Shown here: positions 10,277 to 24,299 of the stretch, one piece after another | Layout of the letters: the number at the start of each line of letters is the position of its first letter | Position numbering within the stretch: position 1 is the first letter of the stretch | Assembly: GCA_028751875.1 (NCBI GenBank) | Contig: CM054155.1 | Location: 54,084,171 to 54,148,170, forward strand | DNA length: 64,000 nt | DNA from: Rapana venosa | Lineage: Eukaryota > Mollusca > Gastropoda > Neogastropoda > Muricidae | Reading direction: 5' to 3' | Program-made: the position numbers and the translations under genes | Notes under the pieces: generated by a model | The model's input: the letters and a program-made list of their open reading frames with translations, nothing else | What the model was told of the DNA's origin: nothing | Database searches by the model: none

Positions 10277-11055
10277 TTGTGTGTGGTGACTGTAGAACGA
10301 CTGTATCTACCATTGTGTGTGGCGACTGTACAACGACTGTATCTACCATTGTGTGTGGTGACTGTACAACGACTGTATCTACCATTGTGTGTGGTGACTG
10401 TACAACGACTGTATCTACCATTGTGTGTGGTGACTGTACAACGACTGTATCTAACATTGTGTGTGGTGACTGTACAACGACTGTATCTAACATTGTGTGT
10501 GGTGACTGTACAACGACTGTATCTACCATTGTGTGTGGTGACTGTAGAACGACCGTATCTACCATTGTGTGTGGTGACTGTAGAACGACCGTAACTAACA
10601 TTGTGTGTGGTGCCCGAAGAACGACCGTAAAAAAACCCTTGTTTTGGGGTTTCCCGTAAAACGACCGAAAATCTAAAAAGGGGTGTGGTGACTGTAAAAG
10701 GGACCGAAACTAACATTGTGTGGGTTTGACTTTTGAACGACCGTATCTAAAAATGGGGTTTGGTAAAACCGTGAACGCCCGAATCAAAACATTGTGTGGT
10801 GACTGAGAACGACCCGTCCTCCCAAATTTGTGTTTTGGTGCCTGAGAACACCGTATCAACCTTGTGTGGGTGCCCTGTAAACAAACTGAATTTTAACATT
10901 GTTGTGGTGACTGTAGAACAAACTGTATCAAACCTTTTGTGTTTGGTACGTAAAAACGACTGAAATCTAACATTTTTGTGGGGGCCCTTTAGAACGAATG
11001 AAAACAAACTATGTGGTGGTGACTGAAGAACGTCTTTATCTAACATAGTGTGGGG
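10277..11055. repeat. 36-bp minisatellite, clean then corrupted
   Basis: The unit is TGTGTGTGGTGACTGTACAA plus CGACTGTATCTACCAT (36 bp). About nine near-perfect copies reach 10,600; roughly a dozen more are recognisable to 11,055 but increasingly corrupted by base runs and small indels. Because 36 is a multiple of three and the unit lacks stops, several frames on both strands are open for more than 100 codons; these are not genes. Confidence 0.95.
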
Positions 11056-14000
11056 TTTACGCGGGAAAGGAGTTGGGAAGTGGGGGCTGCAGCAGCATGG
11101 GGAAATGTGGGGAAACCAGGGCCCTGTGACCATCAAGCCACGCAGAAAAGAATTCTCCCGGGGCCATTTTCCTGTCTTCCCCTGTCTTTTTGTCTGCCTC
11201 CCCTCCAGTCCACTTGTCACTTTTTCTTTTTCTTTTGCATTTTCCAGTTGTCTACCTGCCTGTCAGCGGAAAAACTGTCTGTTATTTTGGTGCCCTCCCC
11301 TTCTGTCTTTTTTCTCCTGGGGGGGTTTTGTCTTTTCTGAAGCCCGTCTTCCTCACCCCGGGGGTGACATTTAAAAGCACTCCCAAGGGAAATGACTGCA
11401 CCGATTTTTTCCTTTCCCAAACTATGGCAACGTCCCCCCCTTTTTAAAGGGTTTTTTTTTCCCCGTGCATTGGGTTTATGTTTTTTGGTTTATTTTTTGT
11501 ATCCCCCAGGCAAAGGGGGTTTTTGCCTTAAATTGCAGAAATTTCAAAAAGGGAAAACTTAACAAAAAAATTTTAAACCCACTTTCCTAAAAAAATTTGA
11601 ATAAAAACTCTTTCCTTTGCCAAAACCAACAGGTCCCAGGGGAAAAAGCAAACAGTTTCCCCTGCTAAAAAACAAAAATACTAGGTTTTTCCTGACTTTT
11701 TGTTAGAAATTAAAAGGGAAAAAGGGGAAAAAGGGGGGGTTGCCATAACCCAAAGGGGGGCCCTTTTGGCGAGTGAGGTGTTAGAGAATTCCTGGGGGCC
11801 AGCAAAATAAAGGAAGCACTATCTTCATTTAAACAATGTAAAAACCCCCCCCTTACCGTAAAGGGGGGCGGGTACCATTAAACAACGGGTTTTGAATTTG
11901 GGGAATTGGACTGAAACCAAAGGCTTTCAGAAAATTATCCATTCCAGTGGTCCCAAACTAAAATGATGCTTATTCTTATTTTTGGGAAAAAAACGAGGCT
12001 CTCACCCACTAAAAAGGCCTTTTCCGAATCCTTTTTTTTTCCTCAGGAAAGGTAAAAATTGCTAAATCTCTGGGTGTATCTCCATCACAATGGCCATTTT
12101 TAAAGAGGGGGTTTGAAGCGATCCTCGTTTGAGAAAACAAAAATTTAATTTGGGGCAGGGTTTTCAAAGGGGCCTCTAACTCTCCAGTTGCCACTCATAA
12201 ATTGCCCAAAACCCAAAAAACCCTTTCAGGGGGCTCAAATGGCAAAAAAGGGGTGGAAACTCCATTTGTAAAGGTTTTGTTATTTGTCACAGAAGGGTAG
12301 TGTGTGGCGTGAAGGGTGTCTAAAAGCATTTTTCACAATCCCCAATGAAACTAACAAACAAACCCCCAACACTAATTTTAAAAGGGGGTTTTTTTTTTAA
12401 AACATAGTATTCCTTGTTTTTTCCCCCCAGTTTTCCCCAAATCATTTTTTTTTTCCAAATTTGCAACAATAACTTTTTCCAAACTTTAAATTTAAACCCA
12501 AACAAAATTTTTCAACCAATCTCATCATCCCGCATACAAAAATTCCCCCAATAAAAAGGGGAAAAAAATTCGAATGTTTTAAAATTTTTCCCCCCACTTT
12601 ACCAACGAATCGACCACAATCCCAAACTGAAGATACTGTGTTCGACGTGTTCCACCCACACCCTTCACACGAAAATACCAAAAACGCCCCACGGCAGGAG
12701 AAAGGGATGATCCACCCCCCGAAGTCCAATGTTCCCCAGCCGGGACTGGGGGTTCGGGCCCCTGGAGAACTGCAATCTGCCCTCCCACAAAAATTTCTTT
12801 CCCAGTATATTTTTCCAACACGCATCCTCACACTGGATTCTTTCCCCCTTCCAGAAACTTTTTCCTTTATCCAAAACAAACATAGGGTTAAACCCTTTTT
12901 TTTTCCATTACTTTATGTCCCACCCCCTTTCCCCGGGGTTTTTTCCTGCAGTTTTTATTTTGCAACAGTTTTCCCTCTCTTTAGCATATTTTTTTTTTGG
13001 TTTAATTTTAACTTTCTTTGGGGAAAATTTTGTTTTTGTCTTCCCTTCTTTTTTTTAACCTTTCTTTTTTGGCATTTACATTTATATGCACCCCCATAAA
13101 AGGAAACAAAAATTCCTTTTTAAAACCTTTTTCAATTTTGATAAAAAGGGAGAAAATTAAATCTTTAACTTTATAATTAGGAATTGTTTTTTTTTTGTAG
13201 GTTTTTACTAAAACCCAAAAGGAAATATTATTTAAAGTGACAGCAGGGTCGGGCGGGCCATTTTGAAATTTTGGCATCTAATTTTCTTAAACTGTGTACA
13301 AGTGTTTTGGATAGAAAGGCCTTATCAACGGGGCTTTAAATTAAATGAAATTTGGGAGAAAAGATTAAGCGGGCACTCTTTTTATGACTCCAAACATTAT
13401 TTTGAAAAAAATTTTCCTTTTTTCCCCGGGATTCTATTTTTTTTATGACTTTAAATTTAAAGCGAAAGGGGCCAAATGTGTTAACATGAAAACGAAACAA
13501 AAAAACCCCTATTACAATTTTGAAATTTTTTTGAGCTGAAAGGCAAAGGTAACGTTTTTTTTCGGGACAACGGGTTGAATGTCGACAGTTAATATCACAA
13601 AAAATGTATAGAAAAAGCTTTCAAATTTTATTTCGCCCCTTTGTCAAAATCATCAACATTTTTGGGAAAGGCCTAGTCGATTTTAAAAAGTTCCCAGCTC
13701 TTTGGTCCCTCCCCTCGTGGGCGCTGTCTATGCCCAAATTTTTTTGTTCATGCAAAATACTCAGTGTTTTAAATCTTTTTTTTTCCGGCCCTTGGGGGGC
13801 ATACCCCAACTATGCTTTTTTTTTAAAAGGGTTCTTTATACAACCCTTTCAGCCCCGTTTCCCCGATCGCCGATACGGGCCGGATTTTGTTGATGTGAAA
13901 AAAACCGGGGTTGGTTTTAACTTTCCTTTGTTTTAAAAAACAACAACCAATGCCTGTTGCACTTCATTAGGACATTCTGCCCTCTCTTGGGTTTAAATTT

Positions 14001-16324
14001 CGCTTGATTTTTGGGGTACAAATTTTTAGAAGAGTTTTAAAACAAAAGGGACTTCCAAAGGGTAAATTTGGCTAAAATTTTCCCAAACGATTTTTTAAGG
14101 GGGAAAAAAGAGTTTTCCAAGGATGGGGTCATGTTTTTGGGGGAACAAGGGTTCCCCAAACGAAACAAAGGCCGCAAATCTGTTTTTAAATTTCAACCTT
14201 TAAGAGTGGGTTTTTGGGGTACAGATGCAATAAATATTAAATTTAAAACCTACTTTAAAAAACTAAGGGGATTCTGATACTTGGGAATTTTTTTTTATAT
14301 GATTGAAAAACCAAAACTGCAAAAACTTTAAAATCACTAAAAAAAAAAGGTAAAGCGGGCCTTTGGGGTTTTGCCAGGGAAAACCCCCCCTTAAATTTTT
14401 TGGGGTGTCCCTTTTTAGTGGGCCCACATTTATTTAAAAAGGGGAAATACATTTTCTCACGTCATCTCAAGGCACCATTTTGGAAAAGGGGACAAGGGAA
14501 AAAACGGCTCTTTAAAGGTGCTAACCTCCCCCTACGGGGGGACTAAAATTTCCGGGTGGATTCCCTCCTGCTTGCTGTAAACTAAAACCTCTGCTGCCCA
14601 CACCTGGAATAAGGCTACCCTCGCGCTTTTCCAGTACATTTCACTAGCTGTTTTTTTAAAAAAATCCCCTTTTGTTTCTTTTTCAGCAAAACCCATTTTT
14701 TTTTTACCACATTTTTTAAAACCAACCGGAGGTGCTTGGTTTAATTTTTTTAAAAAAAGTAAAAAACCAACAGATATAATTAAATTTAACACTTTAATTA
14801 CGGGGTGACTTTCATCCCATGCAAATACAGAAAAAAACCCACATTCATGCATTGGCAACATATTTTTCAAAAACATTCCCCTTTCACACATTAAAAAACA
14901 GAAAGCAATAGCACTATTTGTTTTAAATTTCACCCATCCCGATCCTAAAAAACCCTTCCCCCACAGGGAGGGGGGGGAAATTTAATTTTCCAAACCTGCC
15001 TGGTTGATTTTTTTCGGTGGTTTTAAACTCAATGAAATGCACACAAAACACACACACACACAAAAAAAACCCCCGGTCACAGCCTTGCTCTTAAAACTAA
15101 ATAATTTTTTTCTAGACACAATTACAGCCATGCAAAAAAGGGAAAAAAACCCCACTTTAATTTTCAGGGGAAATCCTAAAAATTTTAAAAAGAGGAATAA
15201 AAAACCTAAATTTTGTTTTTGAAAAAAAAATTTAACTCTGAAAATTAAAAAACCCCCCCAGAAAAAAATATTTGATGAATGAAAGACAATCGGACAAAAA
15301 AAGCAGGTTTTAGAGCGGGATTTTCCCCCAAACTGTCACTTTTTTTCACTTCATTACATGGTTATGTGTTTTTTTTTTTTCTTGCCAAGAGAAAAACGCC
15401 CTTTACTGTTTTTTTTGAAATTTTTTGAAAAGGCGTTGGCCCAAATTTTAAAAGAGTTTTTTCTGTGGCGAAGCTGTTGATCATGGGGTGAATGGAAACA
15501 CATAAATGGTTATCAAAGATATCACTCAAAAAAGCAAATCATGCGTTAGGGATCGATGGGGTTCGTCAGGGTGAAAACTTCACGTTACTCTTTGTTTTTA
15601 AATTTTGAATGAAATGAGAACCTACATTAAAGGAAAAAAAAAAAAAACGGTTTTTTCAACAATGGAAAAGGGAAGCCGGGAACCAGGGTGAGAAAGAGAA
15701 AGGGATAATCTTTTGAAAAAATTTTTTTGTTTTTTGGTATGCAAAAGGGAAAAGGGAAATTTTTTGTGCCGAATCAAAAAAAGGGACCTGCAAAAAAAAA
15801 CAATGAAATTTTAAAAACTTTTGGGTCAAAAAGGGGGAAACCAAATATAAGTGTAAAAAAAAAAAAAAGGGTTTTGGTTTTTTGCAAAAAGGAAAAATCA
15901 AGAAAAGGGGCCTTTTTTTAAACATTGGTCCCAAAAGAAATAAAGTGTTTTTTTTTTCATTGAATATTTTGGGGCCTTTAAAAATTTAAAAAAATTTTAA
16001 ACTTTGCACAAAAAAAACTTATAGACCAAGCAGTCGAAAGAAATGTTTTTTTTTTCCCGGCTGAAAAAGGTAGTAGACTTTCTTTTCCCATTGAAAATAA
16101 AAATGAATTATTTAACAGAGTATTGTTCCAGTTTTGGTTTTAAAGGGATGTGAGGCCCGGGACACCATAAATTTGTTTTGTTTTTAGCTTCAAATAATTT
16201 TTAAAAACGGGAAAAAATCTTACCCAATAAAATGATTCATTGGAACGGGGAAAAATTTCCTTTGGGAAAATTTAACAGGTAAAGTAAAGGGTAAGGATGA
16301 ATGGGGAATAGCCAAGTTTTAAGA

Positions 16325-16670
16325 AATTCGCCGCAACCCTGACGACCTGGGTTCTTTCCCCCTTTTAAAGGGGGTTTTTTTTCCCCCTTGGAGTAAAAAC
16401 AGTGCAACTCCACCTCCCCAAAGTCTTTGGGATGAAACTTTAAACCGAGGCCCCGTGGTCAAAACGCCCAGCAGAAAAATTTGCGCCCCAATTTTTAAAT
16501 CCTTTTCCGAAATTTCGTAAAATTACCATTGGGGAGGGTGGGACAGTTGACAAAATTTTTTCAAAACCTAAACCACGGGCCCTGGATGTAAAACCCATAA
16601 TGCTTATTCCTTTAAATCCCGATATAAAGAAAAAAAAAAAAAAATAAAATAAAATAAAAAATCCCTTTGC
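16325..16670 (+). mobile_element. SINE-A copy 1 (corrupted)
   Basis: Aligns by eye with 48,985-49,190: shared landmarks are TTTAAACCGAGGCCCCGTGG, the corrupted counterpart of GCACACGTTAAATCCTG, GACAAAATTTTTTCAAAACC, GGCCCTGGATGTAAAA and TGCTTATTCC...GATATAAA. The 5' part CGCAACCCTGACGACCTGGG is head-like, and the tail is A-rich with AAAAT repeats. Confidence 0.72.
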
Positions 16671-17744
16671 TATCGGTTTTTAAGCTTGGGGATATCAAAT
16701 GAGCCTAAGTTTTCAAATATTGTTTTAAAAAACTGCTAAAAATTGAAATGTAAATTTCGTTAATGCCCAAAAAAACTCCTTATTTAAAAACAAGGGGGGA
16801 TATTAAAAAAAAATGGGGTTTTAAAGTGCTTTTGGGCCCAGAATCAGTTTTTTTTTTCCATTCACCTAAAAAGGTTTTAAAGCAAAGTTATAGGGAGGTT
16901 AAAAAAGATAAAGCTTTGTAAGAAGGGTTTTTTCTAATTAGAAACAATGACATCTTTTTTAAATCATAGACTTTTTTTAAAGATGTTTCTGCTTTGAAAA
17001 ATTATCTGCCCGTTTTCTTTTTTCGAAATTTAATCATTAACTTGTTTTCTTTTCAAGCCTTAAATCACAAATTTCCCCAACCCAAAATAGGAAAAATAAA
17101 AGGGTTCCCAACCCGGAGAGCCTGGATAAATGGGGTGAAAACGGCTGGGGTTAGATTCCATTATATGTTCAAATGTCATTTCTTTGTGCAGTTAAAGAAA
17201 AAAATTTTTATCCCAAGATATTTTAAAAAAAACACCAAAATTTTTATAAGTTCCTTTAATTTGTTTTTGGGGGAAAACAAATAAACCCTTTCCCAAAATT
17301 CAAAGTTATAAAATTTTTCCCAAAGAAAAAGGGAAAACCTATTGATTTGGGGCTCTTTTGGGGAAAAAACTATGCTTTTTTGGGTTACTTCTGGGGATAA
17401 TTTCTTTTCCTTTAGGGGATAAACTTTTTAGGGCCAGGCCCATTGTGGGGGGAGCCTATTTTGCACGGCACATGTGGGCGCGCCTTTTTATGGCATGGGC
17501 CCCGCGGTATCTGTGTACGGGTTGTGTTTTTGTACCCAGGAGACCCCAACTCTATTGATAAAAGCTCCCTTAGAATTTTTTGTATTTTCTTTTTAATTTT
17601 TTGCCGGCGTGTGTTTAAAATCCTTCCTGGGGTCGTGGGTGCACTTTTGGTGGGGGGGGGGGGTGAGCGGGAGGGGGCTTTTTTTTTTTACCAGCAGGTT
17701 TTGTAGTGTGTTTGGGTGGATCCCTTTCCTTGCACCTGTTTGTG

Positions 17745-17812
17745 TGAGAGGGGGAGAGAGAAAGAGAAAAAGGGGAGAGGAGAGAGAGAAAAGAGAGAAA
17801 GAGAGAGGTATG
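17745..17812. repeat. (GA)n-rich tract
   Basis: Purine tract of GAGAGA with A-runs inside the low-fidelity block. Confidence 0.8.
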
Positions 17813-20800
17813 CATTTGGGTTTTAACTGGTTTTTAAATCAGGCATCATATAAATTTGCGGTGCCTTTCCTTATTTAAATGCCTTTTGTTTTTTCATGCC
17901 TTTATTTTTTTTCCTTTTTCCTTTCTGTTTTTCAAATTTTGGGCTGGGGTTTGGGGTTGTATTTTTTTTTCCAACACCCACACCCAAATTGGGGTTTGCT
18001 GGTTTTTCAAGCCTTTTTGGGGTTTTTTCTTAAAATAAACCTCAAATTTTTGGGAAAATTTTGTTTGTTTTTTATGTGCTGTCATAAAAAAATTTTTAAA
18101 AATTTTTCTGTCACGAAAACTGCCAAACTTGTGTAAAATTCTCAAAAACACCCCTCGCCCCCTTTTCCTTAACTTTTTTTTTCCAAAAATTTTTTCCATT
18201 GTTTGTGTGTTTTTTTTTAATTTGTTTTATATTTTTGGGAGGGGCAACCCTTGGGGAAATTTAATTTGGGGGGTTTTTGGATGGTTCTTGTTTTTGTTTC
18301 AGTTTTTTTCCCCCTTTTTTGGTGGAGTTCTTTATAGAAGAGGAATCCGACAAGGCTTTTTCTTTTTGCGGGCCCCCGTAACATAAACTGTCTGATTCTG
18401 TTATTGTGGGACACAGCCCAAACCCACACTTCCATGCCCCTTTTCTTTGGCACACCATTTTTTGTTGTTTTTTTTTTTCACAGGTTTATTAAACCTGCTA
18501 GAGGGGGTAGTATACAAAAACAATTTCCCCCAAAAAAAGTCGGCACATGCATTCATCCCCAAAAAGAAAGTCCTTTCGAAGGCTTTTTTGGTATCCAAAA
18601 CTGTGGGCCTAAAACCCTTTGGGTTTTTTTTAACACAAACATCCAACACCCTAGAAAACTACAACCAAAAGCAAAACTTAAGCCACTTTTCTGAATGCTA
18701 TCCACCCCTTTACACCTCCCCATGGAAAAGGAGGGAAAAATTTAAAAACGGGGGAAAATGAAAATTCCAGAAAGAGGGGCAAAAGTCCCTGAGCAAACTG
18801 TGCACAAAAGGCCTAATTTCAAAAGCAAAGGAATGAAAAAGGGAATTTCCCTAGCCCGGGGCCCTTGTGTATGGCCTTTTGGGCCCACTTCTAGCGGGGC
18901 CCGTTGACTAAAATCCCTTGGAGATGTTTTTTTATTCTTTTTCCCATTTTGGGGGGCAACAGCTTCTTGAATCAAAAATTTTTTGGGAAATTTTTATAAT
19001 CACAAAAAAACTCGATTAAAATATTTAAAAATTTTATAAAAGAAAAAAAATGCTGAAAAGTGCAAAAAGACGGGGTTGTAAACTTTACATTTTTAAAATT
19101 AAATAGGAAAAAAAAAGGGGCCCCTTCAGCGGCGGGGGGCTCCCTTCGGGGCCGGAGGGGGAAAGGGGGAGCACCAACTAAACAGACTGTTTCCCTGACC
19201 TATTTCCCTTGCCAAGAAGGGAGAAGACCCAAAATGTTGAATTTCCAACAAACACCCTTTTAACCCAAAAAAAAACATAATTTTTTAACATCAGATTAAA
19301 TCCCACATTTTCAGAAAAAAACCCTTTTTAACCCTCAAAAATTTTCCCAAAAAAATTTTTTTAAAAAAAACCACCCCAATTTTAACCATTGAATCCTTTC
19401 CAGCACAGGCCCCCTGCGCGCCGTAAAAAAAAATTTACAAAAACTTGATAAATTTCCACCCCCCTTTAACTACCCCCTCAATAAATAGTTCCTAAAAATA
19501 AATACCCGTTTTTTCTTCCATACAGTTGGAGCAAAAATAAATAAGAGGGTCGGGTTTGAAAAAATTCCATGCATCTGACAAATACAAGAAACAAAGGTTC
19601 CTAGGCATTTTCCGAAATCAAAAAAGGGAGACTTGCAGCCTTTTTTTACCATGCAAAATTCAGGTCAAAGAAGAAAAACATTTGCCACAGGGGCCCCTGG
19701 GGAAAACGGGTCCCCCCTCACAATGCAAAGCTTTAAAAAAAAACCAAATTTCCCGGGAATGACCCGGGGCCCTGTGATCTAGGTAACTTCAAATTGTGGG
19801 GCCCGGGTGTATTTTTTTTGGGTCATTAAACACCCCAAAATTTCAGCGTCCTCATTTTTTCATAAAATTACCCCATTCCCTGAAAATAAACCTTAAAAAA
19901 TGCGCTTAGAATTTAATACTCCAACTTTAAGCATGCCCTTTTGGGCTTGAATGCCCCCCTTAAACCCGGACCATCCCAAAATAACATTTCACATCATTGG
20001 GCATTGGGGGCAAAAATGGTTGATAAAAATTTTGGCCAGGGGGGGCGGTGAGAAGGCCCTTTTCCCTAGGCAAAACAAGGGGAAAAGGAATGCTCAGATA
20101 CAAAAATTTTTCCAAATTTTGCCTTGACCAAATACTCTCCCCCGTGTCAAAAACCAAAGGAAGCCCAAAAGTGCTCACCAGGCTTTCACATGATCTTCTC
20201 AAATCACACATGTTGGTTTGCTTAAAAAGGGGAGGGAACCCCCTGGGTTTTTGACTTTTTGGTTGGGGGATAACAAAGCATCTCTTCTGGGGTGTTAAAT
20301 GTCCCGGATATTAGGCCCCCAAACATTTACTGCAAATCTTTTAAAGATCCTTTTTTGTATGCCCACTGGAAAACCATTTAAAAACTTTTTGAGAAAAACA
20401 TGCTTTTCCCTTTTTATACGAGTAAAAAATGTTTCAGTTGGTCACTAAGAAAAAGGGTTTTTAAAGGGAAAAAGGGTTTGGTTTTAAAATCAATTTTTTG
20501 TTGGGGGCTGGGGTTTTCCCACAAAAGGGAAATTTCCCATCCTGGGTTGGGAAACCCTTAAAAGGTTGGGGAGGGCGTTTGAAAAATGAACCACCTACAG
20601 ATGGTTTTTTAGACTGTTTAAAAAAGTATTTTAGTTAACACGAAAAAAATCTGAGATTTAAAAGTTTAGGGGGGACAGGCCCGCATGGCCCTATTGGTTT
20701 GGGAACATGCCCAAAAAACCGGGTTGGCATGCCCTTTTAAATTAATTTAAATTCCCAAAGAAAAAGTTTTTTGTTCGGCATTCTAGAAGACAAATCCACA

Positions 20801-21439
20801 CCCACCGCCCACTGACACCCAGACAGCTGATGGGCCCAAACCCTTGGCCTTCAGTGACAGGGGAATTCCGTGTTTAAAAACTGTTTCTGGGTTTCTTTGA
20901 CTAAGACAAAAGTGGGGGGGCCCCCCGCGCCTTTTTTTGGGAAAAACTTTTTTTACAGACCAACCAAAACATGCTAAAAAAATAAAACAGGTAGGGTACA
21001 AAGGACATTTTACATTTTTTTAAATTTTTTTGCTCGTCAAACATTTTTTAACAACCTTTGGTTTGTCAAATTTTATGAAATGTGGGGGACAAATGGGCCC
21101 GGGGTTTAAAAGGGGGGTGAAAGGTTTTACAGTCACCTGTCAGCTAAAAAACTAGGTTACAGGGGCCAAAGGGACTTTCCCCGTTCTGGGAAACAAAAGC
21201 TCAACAAACATTCAGGGTTTTAAAACCCCTTTCCCCCCTTGTCTTTCTCTTTTTTATTTTTCTTCTGGTGGGAAAGAAAAACTCTTCCACCTCAAAACCC
21301 CCCCCCCCCAGAAAGCCCTATTTAAATTCACAGTTTTTTTCCACTTTTTTTCAAAAACAAAATCTGGGAAAGACGTTTAAAGGGGCACATGCGAAAATTT
21401 AAATTGTCACTTTCCCCAAAAACACATGCCAAAGACTTG

Positions 21440-21800
21440 CACGGGGCGGGGCAGCCTGGTGGTTACAGTGATCTATTCGGGGATCGCTGACCAAATCGTT
21501 TATCGTTTTAAGAGGACTTTTCCCCCTGGGGTTAAAAAAAAAGTGCTGACTGCACTCTCCCCCAAAAGTCCTCGATGGGCCTTTTAAACTGAGGCCCCCG
21601 GGGGCAAACGCATGGGGAAAAATCTTGCGCACACGTTTAAAAACCTTCCCCTTTTTTGGAAAAAGTAGACCAATTTCGTGCTAGGGGAACCCGGGTGACC
21701 AAAATTAACCAAATACATGCACACGGGAAACTGGAGAAAAAACACATGAAAGGGTTTTTTTCCCCGCCTCCAAAAAAAAGAGAAACAAAATAAAATACCT
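21440..21800 (+). mobile_element. SINE-A copy 2 (corrupted)
   Basis: The head keeps a tRNA-like start (CAGCCTGGTGGTTACAGTGA, then GGGATCGCTGACCAAATCG). The body shows TTTAAACTGAGGCCCCCG, GCAAACGCATG, GCGCACACGTTTAAA, a copy of the GTGCCGGTGGGAACAG region, and CACACGGGAAACTGGA. An A-rich tail follows near 21,775. It is the copy in which head and body are both legible. Confidence 0.72.
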
Positions 21801-22149
21801 TTTAAAGATTAAAGCCCTTTTGTAATTTTTCCCTACAGATCAGGAGGGGTCCCCCCATGGGGTAAAAGGGTTTCCTTCTTCTGTGCACAGGACTAGGGTT
21901 TTTAAAAGTTTTGGGACTAAAAACACAGTGGAAAAGCGTGTATATTTTTTTCCTTAAACCAATTTATTTCGTCTAATTTTTGTGTTTTCCCCCTGTTTTT
22001 TTTCTTTCCCATTAAAAGAAATGTCTTTGTTTTGGGTTTTTTTGTTTTGGGATTTTTTTTTAATCACACGATTTTGCCCTCAAACCCTGTTTGTTTTTTT
22101 TTTTAAAGACGGCACTTGGGTAAAAATTTTTACAGGGAAAGACACGAAA

Positions 22150-22360
22150 AGTTTGCCCATCAGTGACACAAAAGCTTAAGGGGGGGGGTTAAGGCAAAGA
22201 CAAAATGGTCAGGTTTGACATTTCGTCCATCAGTGACAAACATTAGGGGAGGTGGGTTACAGGGAAAAACACTGGTCTTGTGTTGGGCAGTTTCGTCCAA
22301 CATGACAAAAAACTTTTTTGGGGGGGTGGGTTTTCAGTGAAGAACAGGCCCTTTAATGCA
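22150..22360. repeat. About 70-bp tandem repeat, three copies
   Basis: The motif CATCAGTGAC recurs at 22,158 and 22,228, and a corrupted form at about 22,297, giving a 69-70 bp period. Each unit also has a TTTCGTCC start and a GGGGTGGGTTACAG-like end. Base runs hide the exact unit. Confidence 0.7.
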
Positions 22361-22739
22361 CAAATGTGGGGCTCATTACACTTGTCAAAGGCCCCTTTTG
22401 TGCAGAATTTTTGCTTGTGCCCTTAAAAATCCTTATCAAAATATTTAAAAGAAAAAAAAAAAAATGCATGCAAAAATCTTGGGAGTTTTTCCCCTTCTAA
22501 AAAGTCAACAAAAAAACAAGATGCACAAAGGGTGAGGTGTCCCCCCTAGGCAGTGGGCTTTTTCTGCCCGATTTGAAAGGCCCAACTGGATTGGTGTTTT
22601 TTTTCAGACTTTGGGGGTTTTTTTTGCAGATGGTGTAACTGCTCTTTTTGTCTTTTAGCTGCTTAACCATAAAACCCCTAACCCCAATAAAAAACATTTT
22701 GTCACACTTTTTAAAAAAAAAACCCGTTTTTTATTTTTT

Positions 22740-23125
22740 AATTTGTGGGGTGTGTGTGGGTGTGGGTTTTGGTGTGTGTGTGGTTTTGTGTGTGTGTGTT
22801 GGGTGTTTGTTTGGGGTTTTAAATTGTTTTGTTGTGTGGGTAGGGTGTGGGTTGTGTGTGTGTGTTGAGTTAAGTGTGTGTGGGTTTAAATTTTTGGGTG
22901 TGTTTTGTATGTGTTTGTGTGTGGGGTGTGTGTGTGTGTGTTTTTGTTTTGTGTGTGGGTGTGTTGTGTGGGCGTGTGTGGGGTGCTGCCCTGCGTTGTG
23001 GTGTGGTGTGTGGGTGTGTGTCATTCCCGGGGTGTGTGGGGGTGGTCGTGCGTGGGGGGGTTTTTTTTGGGGGTTGTGTGTGGGTGTGTGGTGTGTTTTG
23101 GTTTTGTGTGTTTGTGTGGACTTTT
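22740..23125. repeat. GT-rich low-complexity tract
   Basis: Nearly 400 bp of TGTG and GGTG sequence with T and G runs, probably a corrupted (TG)n microsatellite. The long Cys/Val/Gly frames through it are artefacts. Confidence 0.8.
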
Positions 23126-24299
23126 CTCCCATACCCGGAATCACAAAAAAAGGAAACTGCAGCAGCGCCAAAGCCTTTTGCCCCTTGGGCCGGGAGGGAT
23201 TTTTCCCTTTTAGGGGGAAAATGTCAGGTAACTCCACGCCACCTCCGAACTCCCATGAAATGTGGTAAAAGGGGGAAATGTTTCTTTTGTGCCCGTTTCA
23301 CACCACTGTCTTTTCCCTTTTTTATCACACCAAACTTTGCTTTTTCCCCTTTACACAACCCGCTTTGGCTTGTCTCTGATCCAAAAAAGCTTTGCGTGTC
23401 TCAGGACCTAAAAGCAGCTCCCTACTTTTCCAAGGGTTGGGGAAAATTTTGGGGTTACCATTTAAGAAAACACATGTCATGGGGGGGGGTTGTTGACCCC
23501 CCCCACCATAAGCATCGGGAACATGAACGAATTCACCAAAGACCCCATGTTCCTGGGGGAAACATCTCAAAAAAACCCTCCACTTTAAAACAAAGCTCAA
23601 AAAAACGAAACCAAACCAGCTTCCATCAAGGGAAAAAAAGAAAGCATAGAACAACAGTAAAACCCCACTGAGTGAACACAAATCCAATCTACAGAGCCTC
23701 GCCATGGGGCACCCTCCTGAAGGGGAAAGAGTTTCCCGGAATTTGTTTGCCCTCAAAGTAAAAAGCTCCATTGGGTTTTTTTACAGGGATTGCCCCTGAC
23801 CAAATTTTGAATATCCCCAATTTCAGGGCAAGGGGCCCAAAAGACACCCGTCCCAAAAAAGTTGGGGGTGCCCTACATTTTCACGAGGGTGAAACAGAGA
23901 TGTACGTTCGGGGTTGGCCATTTTTCAAGAGGGACTTAAAAGGGCCGAACACGACAAAACAACAGGGAGCAACAACCCTTTAACAATCAGCCTGGAGACA
24001 GACTTGCGGAAAAAATTTTTTTCCAAAATTTAAGTACATTTACTCCCGCAACATGAACAAAGAAATATAAAAAGGCTGCAAACCACAGACGGTTTCCCGC
24101 ATCAACCCTTTATCTGCCCCTCCCAAAGGGGCTGTCAATTTCCCCTTCGGCTGGCCCCTACCCTGACCGGGACCAAAAAAAACATGTAGAGGGGGAAAAA
24201 ACATAGTCCTTTCCCAAACGGGAAAATGCCCGCACATTGGGCTAAAATATCCATTGTTGCTTATTTTTTTTCTTTAATTTTTTTCATTCTAAATCTGCT

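Noticed and set aside
10171..10716. Long frames with 12-residue repeats on both strands
   Set aside because: The 36-bp minisatellite has no stops and a period divisible by three, so openness is expected without selection.
22731..23671. Frames of 168-265 codons
   Set aside because: Composition is set by GT repeats and base runs; no family resemblance.
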